From a virus: 58,065 bases of DNA. This document shows positions 28,284-35,323 of this stretch, in pieces. Below the pieces are notes generated by a model. It had not been told where the DNA came from. It searched no databases and saw only the letters and a list, made by a program, of their open reading frames with translations. Both the position numbers and the translations under genes were made by a program. The stretch lies in the IMG/VR virus record IMGVR_UViG_3300027911_000015, positions 1-58,065 of that record, one strand, 5' to 3'. The stretch's first letter is position 1. Each line of letters opens with the position of its first letter.

Positions 28284-29180
28284 TTACTCGTCGTTAGCCA
28301 GCCTGTCAAAGAACTTGAGGTCTTCATCATCATCAGAAGTACCAACGATATCAGCATCAGATACCGCAGGCTTGGCAGTAGGTAGCTTACCCTGCTTGGC
28401 TTGTTCCACGGTTGTCTGTGGACGTTGCGTGCCATCACCATTCAGACCAAGAACCTTGTCAAGACGAGCCTTGAGGGCATCGTAGGACTTGAAGTTCTTT
28501 TCTGTGACCAGATCCTTCAGAGGATATTCGGACTTCCAAATCTTTTCCATCTTAGCGTCATCGGCAAGCAGGGGACCTGCATCAGCGAATTCACTCTTAT
28601 CGTAGTTCGGATATCCTTCAACCTTACGAATCTTCAGCTTGAAGTTCGCACCAGTCCACATATCGAATGGGTTGATAGGCGTTTCATCTTCAAACTCAGG
28701 ATTCATGGCGCTGGTGATCTTTTCGAAAATCTTCTTTCCGAACTTGAACAGGAACACCTTGCCATTGTTTTCTGGGTGCTTAGGATCTTCCACGATATAC
28801 ACGTTGGCAATGTAGGACAGCTTGCGCTTTTGCTTACGTGCGATTTCCTTGTTAGCTTCGACACCAGAATTCCAAAGAGTGCTGTTGTACTCCGAAACTG
28901 GGTCGTTCTTATTAAGGGTGGTCAGTGAGTTTTCGATGTACCATCCGCCTGGGCCTTGGAAACCATGCGAGAACATCTTGACCCACGGAAGGGCGTCATC
29001 ACCATCAACTTCGGGAGCAGGAAGGAAACGGATTACAGCATAACCGTTACCAGCCTTATCAACTTCAGGCTTCCAGAAATTTTCTTCCTTGGATTGACCT
29101 TCGCCTTGATTGAGTGCTTCGACTGCCTTGGTGAGTTTTTCGAGACTTGAGGACTTCTTGAGGTTTTGAAATGCAGACAT
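28284..29180 (-). CDS. 32: Single-stranded DNA-binding protein gp32, 298 aa
   Basis: The N-terminus MSAFQNLKKSSSLEKLTKAV is the basic self-association arm. The OB core has YAVIRFLPAPEVDGDDALPW, then FSHGFQGPGGWYIE and KRKLSYIANVYIVEDPKHPE, NNGKVFLFKFGKKIFEKI, all close to T4 gp32. The C-terminus is acidic (SDDDEDLKFFDRLANDE), the contact site for replication proteins. There is no Cys at all: the three zinc-binding cysteines of T4 gp32 are missing. It coats ssDNA in replication and recombination and is transcribed toward the terminator it shares with gp5. Confidence 0.95.
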   Translation of the reverse strand: MSAFQNLKKSSSLEKLTKAVEALNQGEGQSKEENFWKPEVDKAGNGYAVIRFLPAPEVDGDDALPWVKMFSHGFQGPGGWYIENSLTTLNKNDPVSEYNSTLWNSGVEANKEIARKQKRKLSYIANVYIVEDPKHPENNGKVFLFKFGKKIFEKITSAMNPEFEDETPINPFDMWTGANFKLKIRKVEGYPNYDKSEFADAGPLLADDAKMEKIWKSEYPLKDLVTEKNFKSYDALKARLDKVLGLNGDGTQRPQTTVEQAKQGKLPTAKPAVSDADIVGTSDDDEDLKFFDRLANDE

Positions 29181-29260
29181 ATTATTACTCCTTTGTATCG
29201 TATTGTCGTTGTATTACGGATTATCCACGGTATTCATAATATAGATTTATTTAGGCTCCG

Positions 29261-29581
29261 TTAGGACCTATATGCGATGTTTTTTACGGTAGTTGGTTCG
29301 GTAGGATAAACTCTACCATTTTCTGCCGACTTTCTAGCTTCGTAATTATCGACCACACATCGTTGAAATTCCCTCTTGCAACATTCTAACATACCGACCA
29401 CATCGTTCATGTCGGAATACCGCATAGTAAGGGGATTGTAAACTTGGTTGATTAGTTCCGAGATAGCATAGTTCATTTGGCCTTCCCGACCCGAATGCAT
29501 ATTCTTGTCACGAATCGCCTGAGCGAGTTTCGTAATTTCTGGAAGAAGGGAATCCCGAAGGTCTTGTGAAATATAAGGCAT
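29261..29581 (-). CDS. Conserved phage protein (DUF6899-like), 106 aa
   Basis: Start taken at MPYISQDLRDSLLPEITKLA with GGGAG before the ATG; a longer start would run into the upstream gene. The pattern with GQMNYAISELINQVY, then YSDMNDVVGMLECCKREFQR and VVDNYEARKSAENGRVYP is a widespread phage family of unknown function, mostly alpha-helical. It follows the deoxyribosyltransferase-like gene by one base. Confidence 0.75.
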   Translation of the reverse strand: MPYISQDLRDSLLPEITKLAQAIRDKNMHSGREGQMNYAISELINQVYNPLTMRYSDMNDVVGMLECCKREFQRCVVDNYEARKSAENGRVYPTEPTTVKNIAYRS

Positions 29582-29582
29582 A

Positions 29583-30287
29583 TTAGTCTCCCAGTTGAGT
29601 CTTGAAGAATTCATAACGATTGAGGCGGGATTCGTGTGTTTCCTTCACGATATCCACACACCTCTTGCATAGCATAGGACTCACCTTCGACACATAATGA
29701 GTCTTGTGCTTTTCTTCCACTTCACCGCACATGGAGCAAAGGTAGTGGTTACCCGACCTGCGATTACCATACTTGTCTCGCTTGAGAATACCAGGATAGT
29801 AGAATTGCAGGTTGTTGAGGTAGCAATGTAGTTCTTCGAAGGTATTGAAAATCTTGGTGGTCTCCGCCTGCATCCAGCCAGGGACTTCCTTCAGGTCACC
29901 ATACGAGTTCACCATGAACACCGGCATGTCCATCATGAACGCTTCGTGAACCTCTGAGGTCGTTCCGGCACCTCGGCGCACAGATTCATCGTAGTAGATG
30001 ATGAGGGCATCAGTGTCGAACTTCAGAAGATTGATATCAGTTTCGATGAAGTGTACGCGAAGATTCGACTTGAATTGAAGGTGGTCGGTCTTAGAGTCAT
30101 AGTGATAGAGTTCTCCGTGAGCCTTAGCGTAGGCGATATCCAATGCTGCGATATCGATAGGGTAGTAACCCATCTCCTTCAGTTGAGGAGAAATCTCTGC
30201 GCGCCAACCTGTGCCCATGTTCTTGGCGAACTGCATTCCCCCACTGAGGTAGATCGAGCCATTAGGATACTTTTGATTATCTATCAT
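29583..30287 (-). CDS. Nucleoside 2-deoxyribosyltransferase-like protein with C-terminal zinc ribbon, 234 aa
   Basis: The N-terminal part has SIYLSGGMQFAKNMGTGWRA, then DTDALIIYYDESVRRGAGTT and SEVHEAFMMDMPVFMVN, the layout of the nucleoside deoxyribosyltransferase/YtoQ fold; the GAGTTSEVHEA segment holds the usual catalytic-type Glu. A C-terminal extension has CSMC ... CKRC (about residues 183-186 and 206-209), a zinc ribbon. Base salvage or nucleotide remodelling is possible. The start overlaps gp59 by eleven bases, within the replication gene group. Confidence 0.62.
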   Translation of the reverse strand: MIDNQKYPNGSIYLSGGMQFAKNMGTGWRAEISPQLKEMGYYPIDIAALDIAYAKAHGELYHYDSKTDHLQFKSNLRVHFIETDINLLKFDTDALIIYYDESVRRGAGTTSEVHEAFMMDMPVFMVNSYGDLKEVPGWMQAETTKIFNTFEELHCYLNNLQFYYPGILKRDKYGNRRSGNHYLCSMCGEVEEKHKTHYVSKVSPMLCKRCVDIVKETHESRLNRYEFFKTQLGD

Positions 30288-30987
30288 TTTCCCTCACCTT
30301 CGTTTTTACAATTTCCTTGAACTTCATTTTATCATAGTTCACGAAAGGAGTATACTTCCTGATCCTTCTATACCAATCAGGAAAGATAATGTCATCATCT
30401 ACCTTCCGTTTCCACATGGGGAGGAAATCCATGAGGTCGTTCAGTATCACTACGGTTTCAATACTGATTCTACCACCCATCAATTCAGACAGCAATACAG
30501 GAAAGGTTCCATACGGAACTTTCAGCCAATCTACAGGTCTCCATTGCGTCAACATATAGTCCAAATCGTTGGAGAATCCATAGGTCAGCGATTGGACTCT
30601 CTTTTGCCATGCATTGTAATTAGACGCAGCATCGTCATTGAGTAGGTCACCTACCCATAGCTTATCGTTGATGATGAAATTGGAAACGAAGAAATTCTTG
30701 GCATCTTCCGCAGTGGTATACTTGCGAGAGAGTTTGTAGAAGAAATATTTGTGGCGGGAGTTCAGGAAAGAATCTTGCTTGTTCTTGGTCTTTCCGTTGT
30801 ACTTGAAGAAATCGTAGGAGTCGGTGGAGAAATGGAGTTTCAGTGCATTGAATAGACAGTAGGTCTCCCATCCACCGAATTCCTTGGGAGCCGTACTGAC
30901 GAAATCACTCTCCTTGCACTTGCAATTGAAAGTTAGTCCGCAGTAGTCACATTCCTGGTCAAACTCATCATCAGAAAGAATGCTCAT
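30277..30987 (-). CDS. 59: DNA helicase loader gp59, 236 aa
   Basis: The body matches T4 gp59 (217 residues): LNSRHKYFFYKLSRKYTTAE, then NFFVSNFIINDKLWVGDLLN and NYNAWQKRVQSLTYGFSNDL, and ISIETVVILNDLMDFLPMW. gp59 loads the gp41 helicase on gp32-covered forks, and gp32 lies close downstream. The N-terminus has a small Cys cluster (CDYCGLTFNCKCKE, residues 13-26) that could bind zinc and is absent from T4 gp59. Confidence 0.88.
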   Translation of the reverse strand: MSILSDDEFDQECDYCGLTFNCKCKESDFVSTAPKEFGGWETYCLFNALKLHFSTDSYDFFKYNGKTKNKQDSFLNSRHKYFFYKLSRKYTTAEDAKNFFVSNFIINDKLWVGDLLNDDAASNYNAWQKRVQSLTYGFSNDLDYMLTQWRPVDWLKVPYGTFPVLLSELMGGRISIETVVILNDLMDFLPMWKRKVDDDIIFPDWYRRIRKYTPFVNYDKMKFKEIVKTKVRENDR

Positions 30988-31595
30988 ACTTTATTTTTAC
31001 AATTATCGAAATGCCACCTAAACATGCCTGATCCTTTACCTGTAAATCCACAAATAGGACACGTATGAATTCTGTTTCCTATTATTTTACCTCCAATTTT
31101 CCCACCTATTTTTCCACCTTTTATTCCTCCTTTTTTACCCATGGAGGAGTACATTTCTGTAGTTGTATTTGCGGCCTTTCTTTTTCCGTTTTGTATGCGG
31201 TGTTCTTTTGTTATGACCTTTATACCCTTTTGTCCGCCTCGAACTTTGGCTTCTTTTGGAACACATCTTGCGGCCATTGCTTGGTGTTTTTTGTCTGTGA
31301 AGAATCTACGAAAAACGACCTTTGCTTCTTCTGAGGACATACCACACGAACTTTTTGTATTATTCATACATTGGGGTTGTCCGAAAACCTCAGAAATATA
31401 TTTTTCTTCTAATATTTTCAATTCTTCTTCAGAATTAGCAAATGACAATATCTCTCTTTTTAATTCAGATTTATCCTTTATACTTTTGATCCACAATCCA
31501 GAACCTAAGTATCCATCATCCATATTATTGGTCGAATGTCTGCCTCGGTAATATTTACCATTTATATGTGTAGTTTGATATATGAAGTGTATCAT
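30984..31595 (-). CDS. GIY-YIG-like mobile endonuclease with C-terminal finger, 203 aa
   Basis: The N-terminus FIYQTTHINGKYYRGRHSTN, then DDGYLGSGLWIKSIK (residues 4-38) resembles the Seg-type GIY-YIG group in which the second motif is YRGRH. The middle has Lys/Gly repeats (GGIKGGKIGGKIGGK) and the end a C-x2-C-x12-H-x3-C finger (CPICGFTGKGSGMFRWHFDNC), shared with three HNH genes in the window. It is coupled at both ends by ATGA overlaps (gp33 before, gp59 after), showing a neat insertion between late and replication genes. Confidence 0.72.
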   Translation of the reverse strand: MIHFIYQTTHINGKYYRGRHSTNNMDDGYLGSGLWIKSIKDKSELKREILSFANSEEELKILEEKYISEVFGQPQCMNNTKSSCGMSSEEAKVVFRRFFTDKKHQAMAARCVPKEAKVRGGQKGIKVITKEHRIQNGKRKAANTTTEMYSSMGKKGGIKGGKIGGKIGGKIIGNRIHTCPICGFTGKGSGMFRWHFDNCKNKV

Positions 31596-31819
31596 TCTTT
31601 GAAATGTAGACTACTGGTTTTCTTGAGTAGGTTGTTTTCTTCCGCTTCTTCGCGAATCTTAGCCTTCAAGGTAGGCGATAGCAGAGTCGCAGCGACTTCC
31701 ACTTCCAATCCCGTGACAGAACAGTGGTGCAGGATGGCATCCATCAGACCACACTTGAGTTCCCTCGATAGGTTCTCTATCATGAAACTGAAGGTCTTAA
31801 TTTCGTCGCGGGTTGGCAT
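31592..31819 (-). CDS. 33: Late transcription co-activator gp33, 75 aa
   Basis: The core FMIENLSRELKCGLMDAILH, then HCSVTGLEVEVAATLLSPTL and KAKIREEAEENNLLKK matches T4-like gp33 of marine phages. gp33 binds the RNA polymerase flap and the gp45 sliding clamp to activate late promoters. The extreme C-terminus (SSLHFKE) lacks the T4-type clamp motif, so the clamp contact may differ. It agrees with the TATAAATA promoters in this window. Confidence 0.72.
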   Translation of the reverse strand: MPTRDEIKTFSFMIENLSRELKCGLMDAILHHCSVTGLEVEVAATLLSPTLKAKIREEAEENNLLKKTSSLHFKE

Positions 31820-31827
31820 ATTACCTC

Positions 31828-32439
31828 TTATAGAATCGTGCTGGTGTAGAAAACGTGTCTACCAATGACCACGAACTGTTTCACGTTGGTCCATTGAGGA
31901 TTTACGTAGGAAGCATGGTAGAACAGAACATTGTATTTCGCTAGTGTAACGTGTGCCACGCCCTTTGTCAAGACATTCTTGGCAATCCACTTCGATTCTT
32001 CCCAATTGTAATAGTTCATCGAGCCAGGTTCGTGATGTTCACCGACCCAGGAGAACTGGTATACCTTGTTTCCTTCCAAGTCTGTTGTGGATTGGTATAC
32101 CACGGCACATATTGTTCCTGGGTATCCCTTCGTGTGCGTCCGATTCATGGTAACCTGAGCTACTGCCAGTTTACCTTCCATCGGTTCATTGCCTGCCTCA
32201 TAGTAGATATTGAGTGCCAGACATTCGATCTGTTTGCGTTCTTCGGCCTTTCTGTCACCGTATTCCTCTACAACCTTCGTGACCAGCTTATCTCTTTCTT
32301 GTGCTTCATGGTGTTGCGCGTGGCTTGTCATCGCCTTTTCGTATTGGTTCTGTGCAAAAAAGGTTGCGCCAGTCAAAAAGACCATGAGTCCTACGGTCAA
32401 AAGGAATGAATTGAGATACTGTTTAATTCGATTAAACAT
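31828..32439 (-). CDS. SleB/CwlJ-type cell-wall hydrolase with N-terminal membrane anchor, 203 aa
   Basis: A basic start and one hydrophobic segment (SFLLTVGLMVFLTGATFFAQ, about 11-30) look like a signal anchor. The catalytic part is Hydrolase_2: ECLALNIYYEAGNEPMEGKL, then AVAQVTMNRTHTKGYPGTIC and YQFSWVG, typical for SleB lytic transglycosylase/amidase-like enzymes. The anchored layout recalls SAR endolysins that are released to start lysis. A good ribosome site (AAGGGAG) precedes the ATG. It follows the tmRNA gene. Confidence 0.85.
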   Translation of the reverse strand: MFNRIKQYLNSFLLTVGLMVFLTGATFFAQNQYEKAMTSHAQHHEAQERDKLVTKVVEEYGDRKAEERKQIECLALNIYYEAGNEPMEGKLAVAQVTMNRTHTKGYPGTICAVVYQSTTDLEGNKVYQFSWVGEHHEPGSMNYYNWEESKWIAKNVLTKGVAHVTLAKYNVLFYHASYVNPQWTNVKQFVVIGRHVFYTSTIL

Positions 32440-32510
32440 GATACTCCCTTGGTTGGTTTTTATTATTCGAACTTTGTTGAATTACTTGATACCATGATGG
32501 TAGTTGAAAC

Positions 32511-32540
32511 GCCAGTTTATGAGGAGCGTGGAAAACTGGC
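32511..32540 (-). terminator. Hairpin after the tmRNA coding piece
   Basis: Eight perfectly paired bases (GCCAGTTT and AAACTGGC) around a 14-base loop follow the tmRNA coding piece. There is no clear T-tract (GTTTCAAC follows), so it may be a 3'-end stabilising or processing hairpin rather than a full terminator. Confidence 0.5.
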
Positions 32541-32857
32541 AAAACCCCGGAGTAATTTAGGCTGCGAGAGCCATTTCCTCAAAGAAAACGCTTTCGTTTG
32601 CGTTTAACGTTTTTGCGCTGTTTAACGTGAGTGCTTCACGATTCTCCGTATCGTTACTCGTCGCCCAATCGAAGCCTGGTCGTCCCCATTAGGAAGCATT
32701 TTAGTTTCAGATGCACAGTGGCGGGTCTGACTCCGGACACTTTCGCTTGCCTTTCGGCCCTAAAATGCTTTCTGGTGGAGACGGCGGGAATCGAACCCGC
32801 GTCTTGGACACCTTTCTCTCAACTTCCTTCCCCTAACGGGGTCTTTCGAATACTGAA
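32541..32857 (-). ncRNA. ssrA: Circularly permuted two-piece tmRNA (ssrA)
   Basis: The acceptor piece is encoded first: it ends with T-arm GCGGGTTCGATTCCCGC and CGTCTCC-A-CCA (CCA end at about 32773). An intervening segment to be removed follows, then the coding piece begins GGGGACGACCAGGCTTCGA at 32687. GGGGACG pairs with CGTCTCC over seven base pairs (one G-U), forming the tRNA-like acceptor stem. The tag frame at 32601-32557 reads ANESVFFEEMALAA and stop. CGGGGT after the tag (32549-32544) can pair with ACCCCG near the acceptor-piece 5' end (32842-32837), a link between the pieces. Permuted tmRNA is typical of Alphaproteobacteria. It frees stalled ribosomes and tags products for proteolysis. 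The outer ends are approximate. Confidence 0.92.
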
Positions 32858-32957
32858 TCTCCGCGAGGAATTGAACCTCACGTAACCCTTCTTCCTGGCC
32901 TGCCTTCACCTTTGCGTCGGTGTTGGCTATCGGTGTTCCAGTGTAGTTACTCGGAGA
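32858..32957 (-). ncRNA. tRNA-like structured element upstream of the tmRNA
   Basis: TCTCCG at the 5' side pairs with CGGAGA at the 3' side. Inside lies a T-arm-like hairpin GTGAGG-TTCAATT-CCTCGC. A long arm closes with GTAAC/GTTAC, CTGG/CCAG, GCC/GGC and CACC/GGTG. No D-arm, no anticodon arm and no CCA can be fitted, so it is not a normal tRNA. Its 3' end touches the expected 5' end of the tmRNA acceptor piece, so a processing role is possible; it could also be a decayed tRNA. Confidence 0.5.
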
Positions 32958-32962
32958 AAAAC

Positions 32963-33376
32963 TTACGAGTGGATTTCACCCTTCTTGTCAATCTGCTCGA
33001 ACATCTTCTTCATCTTATCATCAGCCCATGCCATGACTTCTTGCTCATTGTTCTGAATCTCTTTGACCAACTCACCCTTCACATAAGGAGACAATTCGGT
33101 CTTTCTTGTTTCTTCGGCCAGATTCTTGACGCCTGCCACGAAACACCTCTTCGAGAGGTCTTGAATAATCTCTTCGTTCACACCACCAAGTTCGTGGAAT
33201 GTTCCCACTGTAGCCGACTGTAGGCAGCCGAGGTGATATGCAGTAACTCTATGGAAAAATACCATCTCCTGTAGAGTGACCCTGACTTCCTGAGGGGGAG
33301 AAGGTGCTTTTTCTTCCGCAGGAAACACAGAGAATGCAACGAAACCTAGTAATGCAGCAACCAATAGTTTCTTCAA
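32963..33376 (-). CDS. Exported protein of unknown function, 137 aa, TTG start
   Basis: Start placed at a TTG preceded by AGGGGGT. It yields MKKLLVAALLGFVAFSVFPA, a standard signal peptide with likely cleavage after FPA. An upstream in-frame ATG lies inside the -10 box of a strong promoter, so it cannot be used from that transcript. The mature part is helical and has two Cys (near residues 60 and 88). It is the first gene after the promoter and ends just before the tRNA-like element and tmRNA, probably on one transcript. No family recognised. Confidence 0.72.
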   Translation of the reverse strand: MKKLLVAALLGFVAFSVFPAEEKAPSPPQEVRVTLQEMVFFHRVTAYHLGCLQSATVGTFHELGGVNEEIIQDLSKRCFVAGVKNLAEETRKTELSPYVKGELVKEIQNNEQEVMAWADDKMKKMFEQIDKKGEIHS

Positions 33377-33403
33377 TTTACCCCCTACGCTGTCTGAATT
33401 GTT

Positions 33404-33432
33404 ACTATACATGAACCTGTAGTGGAAGTCAA
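33404..33432 (-). promoter_or_regulatory. Sigma70-type promoter for exported protein and tmRNA
   Basis: The minus strand has TTGACT (33432-33427), a 17-base spacer, and TATAGT (33409-33404). It lies about 28 bases before the TTG start of the exported protein, and no other promoter is visible before the tmRNA. Confidence 0.75.
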
Positions 33433-33569
33433 TCCGTTTCAGGTAGTTTTTGAATCTTGCGAAGGTAATTTACCGAATATCTGTCCTTCGAATTACCTTT
33501 CCACCGATTTTGTGTACACATGGTACACTTCACGGTCCTCTTGCACTTCTTTCTCTTGAAATTTGCCAT
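33429..33569 (-). CDS. Small basic Cys-containing protein, 46 aa
   Basis: Reads MANFKRKKCKRTVKCTMCTQ and then RWKGNSKDRYSVNYLRKIQK. A Cys cluster (Cys9, 15, 18) in a very basic context suggests a small nucleic-acid-binding or zinc peptide. Short proteins of this pattern recur in many phages with no known role. A T4-late octamer TATAAATA stands directly before it; its stop overlaps the -35 region of the next promoter. Confidence 0.7.
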   Translation of the reverse strand: MANFKRKKCKRTVKCTMCTQNRWKGNSKDRYSVNYLRKIQKLPETD

Positions 33570-33576
33570 AGTTCTC

Positions 33577-33584
33577 TATTTATA
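33577..33584 (-). promoter_or_regulatory. T4-type late promoter-like octamer
   Basis: Minus strand TATAAATA, seven bases before the ATG of the 46-residue gene, in the same arrangement as at gp25 (TATAAATAGA...TATGGC). It overlaps the stop codon of the upstream nuclease gene. Confidence 0.5.
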
Positions 33585-34239
33585 CCGAAAGGGACTCCTT
33601 GTAGATTTTGATTGATTCCAGCAGGTATTCCACATGGTCCTCTGTCTTTTCGATGAAAACCTGAGGCTTTTCACCAGTTACACCCATGAGAATCACGATT
33701 TGAGGCACCTCCACCCCCACCAACTCTTCAATCATGTATGAATATGCACAACATTGAGCGAAATAGTCAAGGACATACTCTCTTTTCTTGTGCTTGCGTG
33801 CGGTCTTGAAGTCAATGATGGACAACACACCATCATAATGAGCCACGCAGTCCACTCGTCCAGCCAACTGTAGAGCCTTCGAATACACCGCCTGTTCCTC
33901 ATACCAAATATCAGAGATTCGATTGAGGTGCGGCTTGATATCCAGAAACATTTCCTTCGCGTCTGGCATAGAGGTTCGCAAAGGCTTGTTGTTCAGATAG
34001 TCCTCGCATAAGGCGTGCATACCTGTGCCACGTCCTGATGCTGTCTTGATAATCTTGCGGGCTTCATCCTCACCCACCCTCTTTTTCCAGTCAATGATGC
34101 CTTGTTTCTTGCGAACACCAAGGACGGTGGTTACGGAAGGAACGCGAGAACCGTCCGGCAACGTATAGAAACGTTTACCGGACGGTAGGGTTTGCGATGG
34201 GATATCTTCGAGTATCAGGGGCGGACAATGATGAAACAT
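33580..34239 (-). CDS. PD-(D/E)XK exonuclease (Cas4/RecB-like), 219 aa
   Basis: The motif series is visible: a Glu in IWYEEQAVYSKALQLAGRVD, the GRVDCVAHYD Asp, SIIDFKTARKHKK (D-F-K) and a helix QCCAYSYMIEEL with Gln/Tyr (about 115-175). The front part (LPDGSRVPSVTTVLGVRKKQ) is the usual start of phage exonucleases related to MGME1. It probably degrades or trims DNA ends during recombination or host DNA breakdown. It precedes the small basic gene and follows phoH. Confidence 0.78.
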   Translation of the reverse strand: MFHHCPPLILEDIPSQTLPSGKRFYTLPDGSRVPSVTTVLGVRKKQGIIDWKKRVGEDEARKIIKTASGRGTGMHALCEDYLNNKPLRTSMPDAKEMFLDIKPHLNRISDIWYEEQAVYSKALQLAGRVDCVAHYDGVLSIIDFKTARKHKKREYVLDYFAQCCAYSYMIEELVGVEVPQIVILMGVTGEKPQVFIEKTEDHVEYLLESIKIYKESLSV

Positions 34240-34245
34240 GATGTG

Positions 34246-34965
34246 TTAGAAACCTAACTTCTCCTTTTGCATGAGGTATTCACGAACAAATCCGGAACGG
34301 ACCACATCTTCCATACCAAAGGTGATGTGTGAGGTATTATCGATGCGGTCAAGAATCTGAACTGCTTGACCGAAACCCGATGATTCCTTTTTCGTATTCA
34401 AGTCCGTCTGTCTATAATCACCACAGAGAATGAATCGGCAATTCTCGCCAACGCGAGTCAACACCGTGTCAATTTCGTGGAATGTAGCCGATTGAAACTC
34501 ATCAAAGAACAGAATGGAATCGGTGAATGTCAGTCCTCGCAGAAAACTCGTGGTCTGAAACTGCACGATTTCCTTATGTAGCAGGAAATGCCACGCATCA
34601 CCGCGTCCAACCAGTTCATTGACAATCTGAATGTAAGGGTCTTGATAAATCTTCGACTTTTCTTCCAAAGTCCCCGGGACAAAACCTAGATCGCGGGATG
34701 GTACTGCCGACCGTATGATAACGATTCGGTTGTAATATGATTTGTCTTGCAACAGGTCATTCAGAGCAAGATACATTGCAAGGAAGGATTTGCCTGTTCC
34801 TGCACAACCTGACATGACTATGTTATTGCCTTTACTGTATTCTTGAAACGCTCTCTCCTGATTCCTTGTTAGCGGAGAGATTTTTTTGAGGGAGAAATGC
34901 TGTTTTTGTGCTTCGACCGCGGCTGTCTTCATTGCCTTGCCGCTTCCCTTTCGTGGTGATGCCAT
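34246..34965 (-). CDS. phoH: PhoH-family ATPase, 239 aa
   Basis: Start set at MASPRKGSGKAMKTAAVEAQ because AGGAG lies five bases upstream; the longer frame overlaps the previous gene. Walker A is GCAGTGKS (53-60), Walker B is ILFFDEFQSA, and the family motif LTRNQERAFQEY precedes. The segment SAVPSRDLGFVPGTLEEKSK is typical of PhoH. PhoH proteins are ATPases/RNA helicase-like; their job in phages is uncertain. Confidence 0.9.
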   Translation of the reverse strand: MASPRKGSGKAMKTAAVEAQKQHFSLKKISPLTRNQERAFQEYSKGNNIVMSGCAGTGKSFLAMYLALNDLLQDKSYYNRIVIIRSAVPSRDLGFVPGTLEEKSKIYQDPYIQIVNELVGRGDAWHFLLHKEIVQFQTTSFLRGLTFTDSILFFDEFQSATFHEIDTVLTRVGENCRFILCGDYRQTDLNTKKESSGFGQAVQILDRIDNTSHITFGMEDVVRSGFVREYLMQKEKLGF

Positions 34966-35032
34966 TATTGCTCCTGTTATTATTGATGGGAAACAATTAC
35001 GAAGATGGCCTCCTTTCTCGAATACTACGTTG

Positions 35033-35314
35033 TTACCACTCTCTTGACGCCTTATGCTTATGTCCTTGGACCAGGGTGTTTCCAGGAACATTTCTCTTGA
35101 TTCTCTCGATGACACCCTTTTCGAAGGCATCATTGGCTTTGGTTACACCAGGTAAATCCATTCTCATCGGGTCACCAAGACCTGGCATTGTCTCTGTCGA
35201 ATGATACTGCTCCAGATCAGGATTGGCAACCTTGAATTGGTCAAGTTCCGACATACGCATGGTATGTTCGGTAATATCACCAGTAGTTACATTGCGAAAG
35301 GTATACGTGGGCAT
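35033..35314 (-). CDS. FmdB-like small phage protein, 93 aa
   Basis: Opens MPTYTFRNVTTGDITEHTMR MSELDQFKVANPDLEQYHST, the usual pattern of a short T4-like phage protein related to FmdB-type N-termini but without the zinc-binding cysteines. The second half is helical (DAFEKGVIERIKRNVPGNTL) and basic at the end. It sits between homospermidine synthase and phoH. Function unknown. Confidence 0.72.
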   Translation of the reverse strand: MPTYTFRNVTTGDITEHTMRMSELDQFKVANPDLEQYHSTETMPGLGDPMRMDLPGVTKANDAFEKGVIERIKRNVPGNTLVQGHKHKASREW

Positions 35315-35323
35315 TTTTGCTCC

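Noticed and set aside
32490-32502. Palindrome TACCATGATGGTA upstream of the SleB gene
   Set aside because: Short and isolated, with no second copy or promoter overlap to support an operator.
32858-32957. A canonical tRNA on the minus strand suggested by the GGTTCAATTCC T-arm
   Set aside because: No D-arm, anticodon arm, U8 or CCA can be fitted; the pairing pattern is different, so it is listed only as a tRNA-like element.
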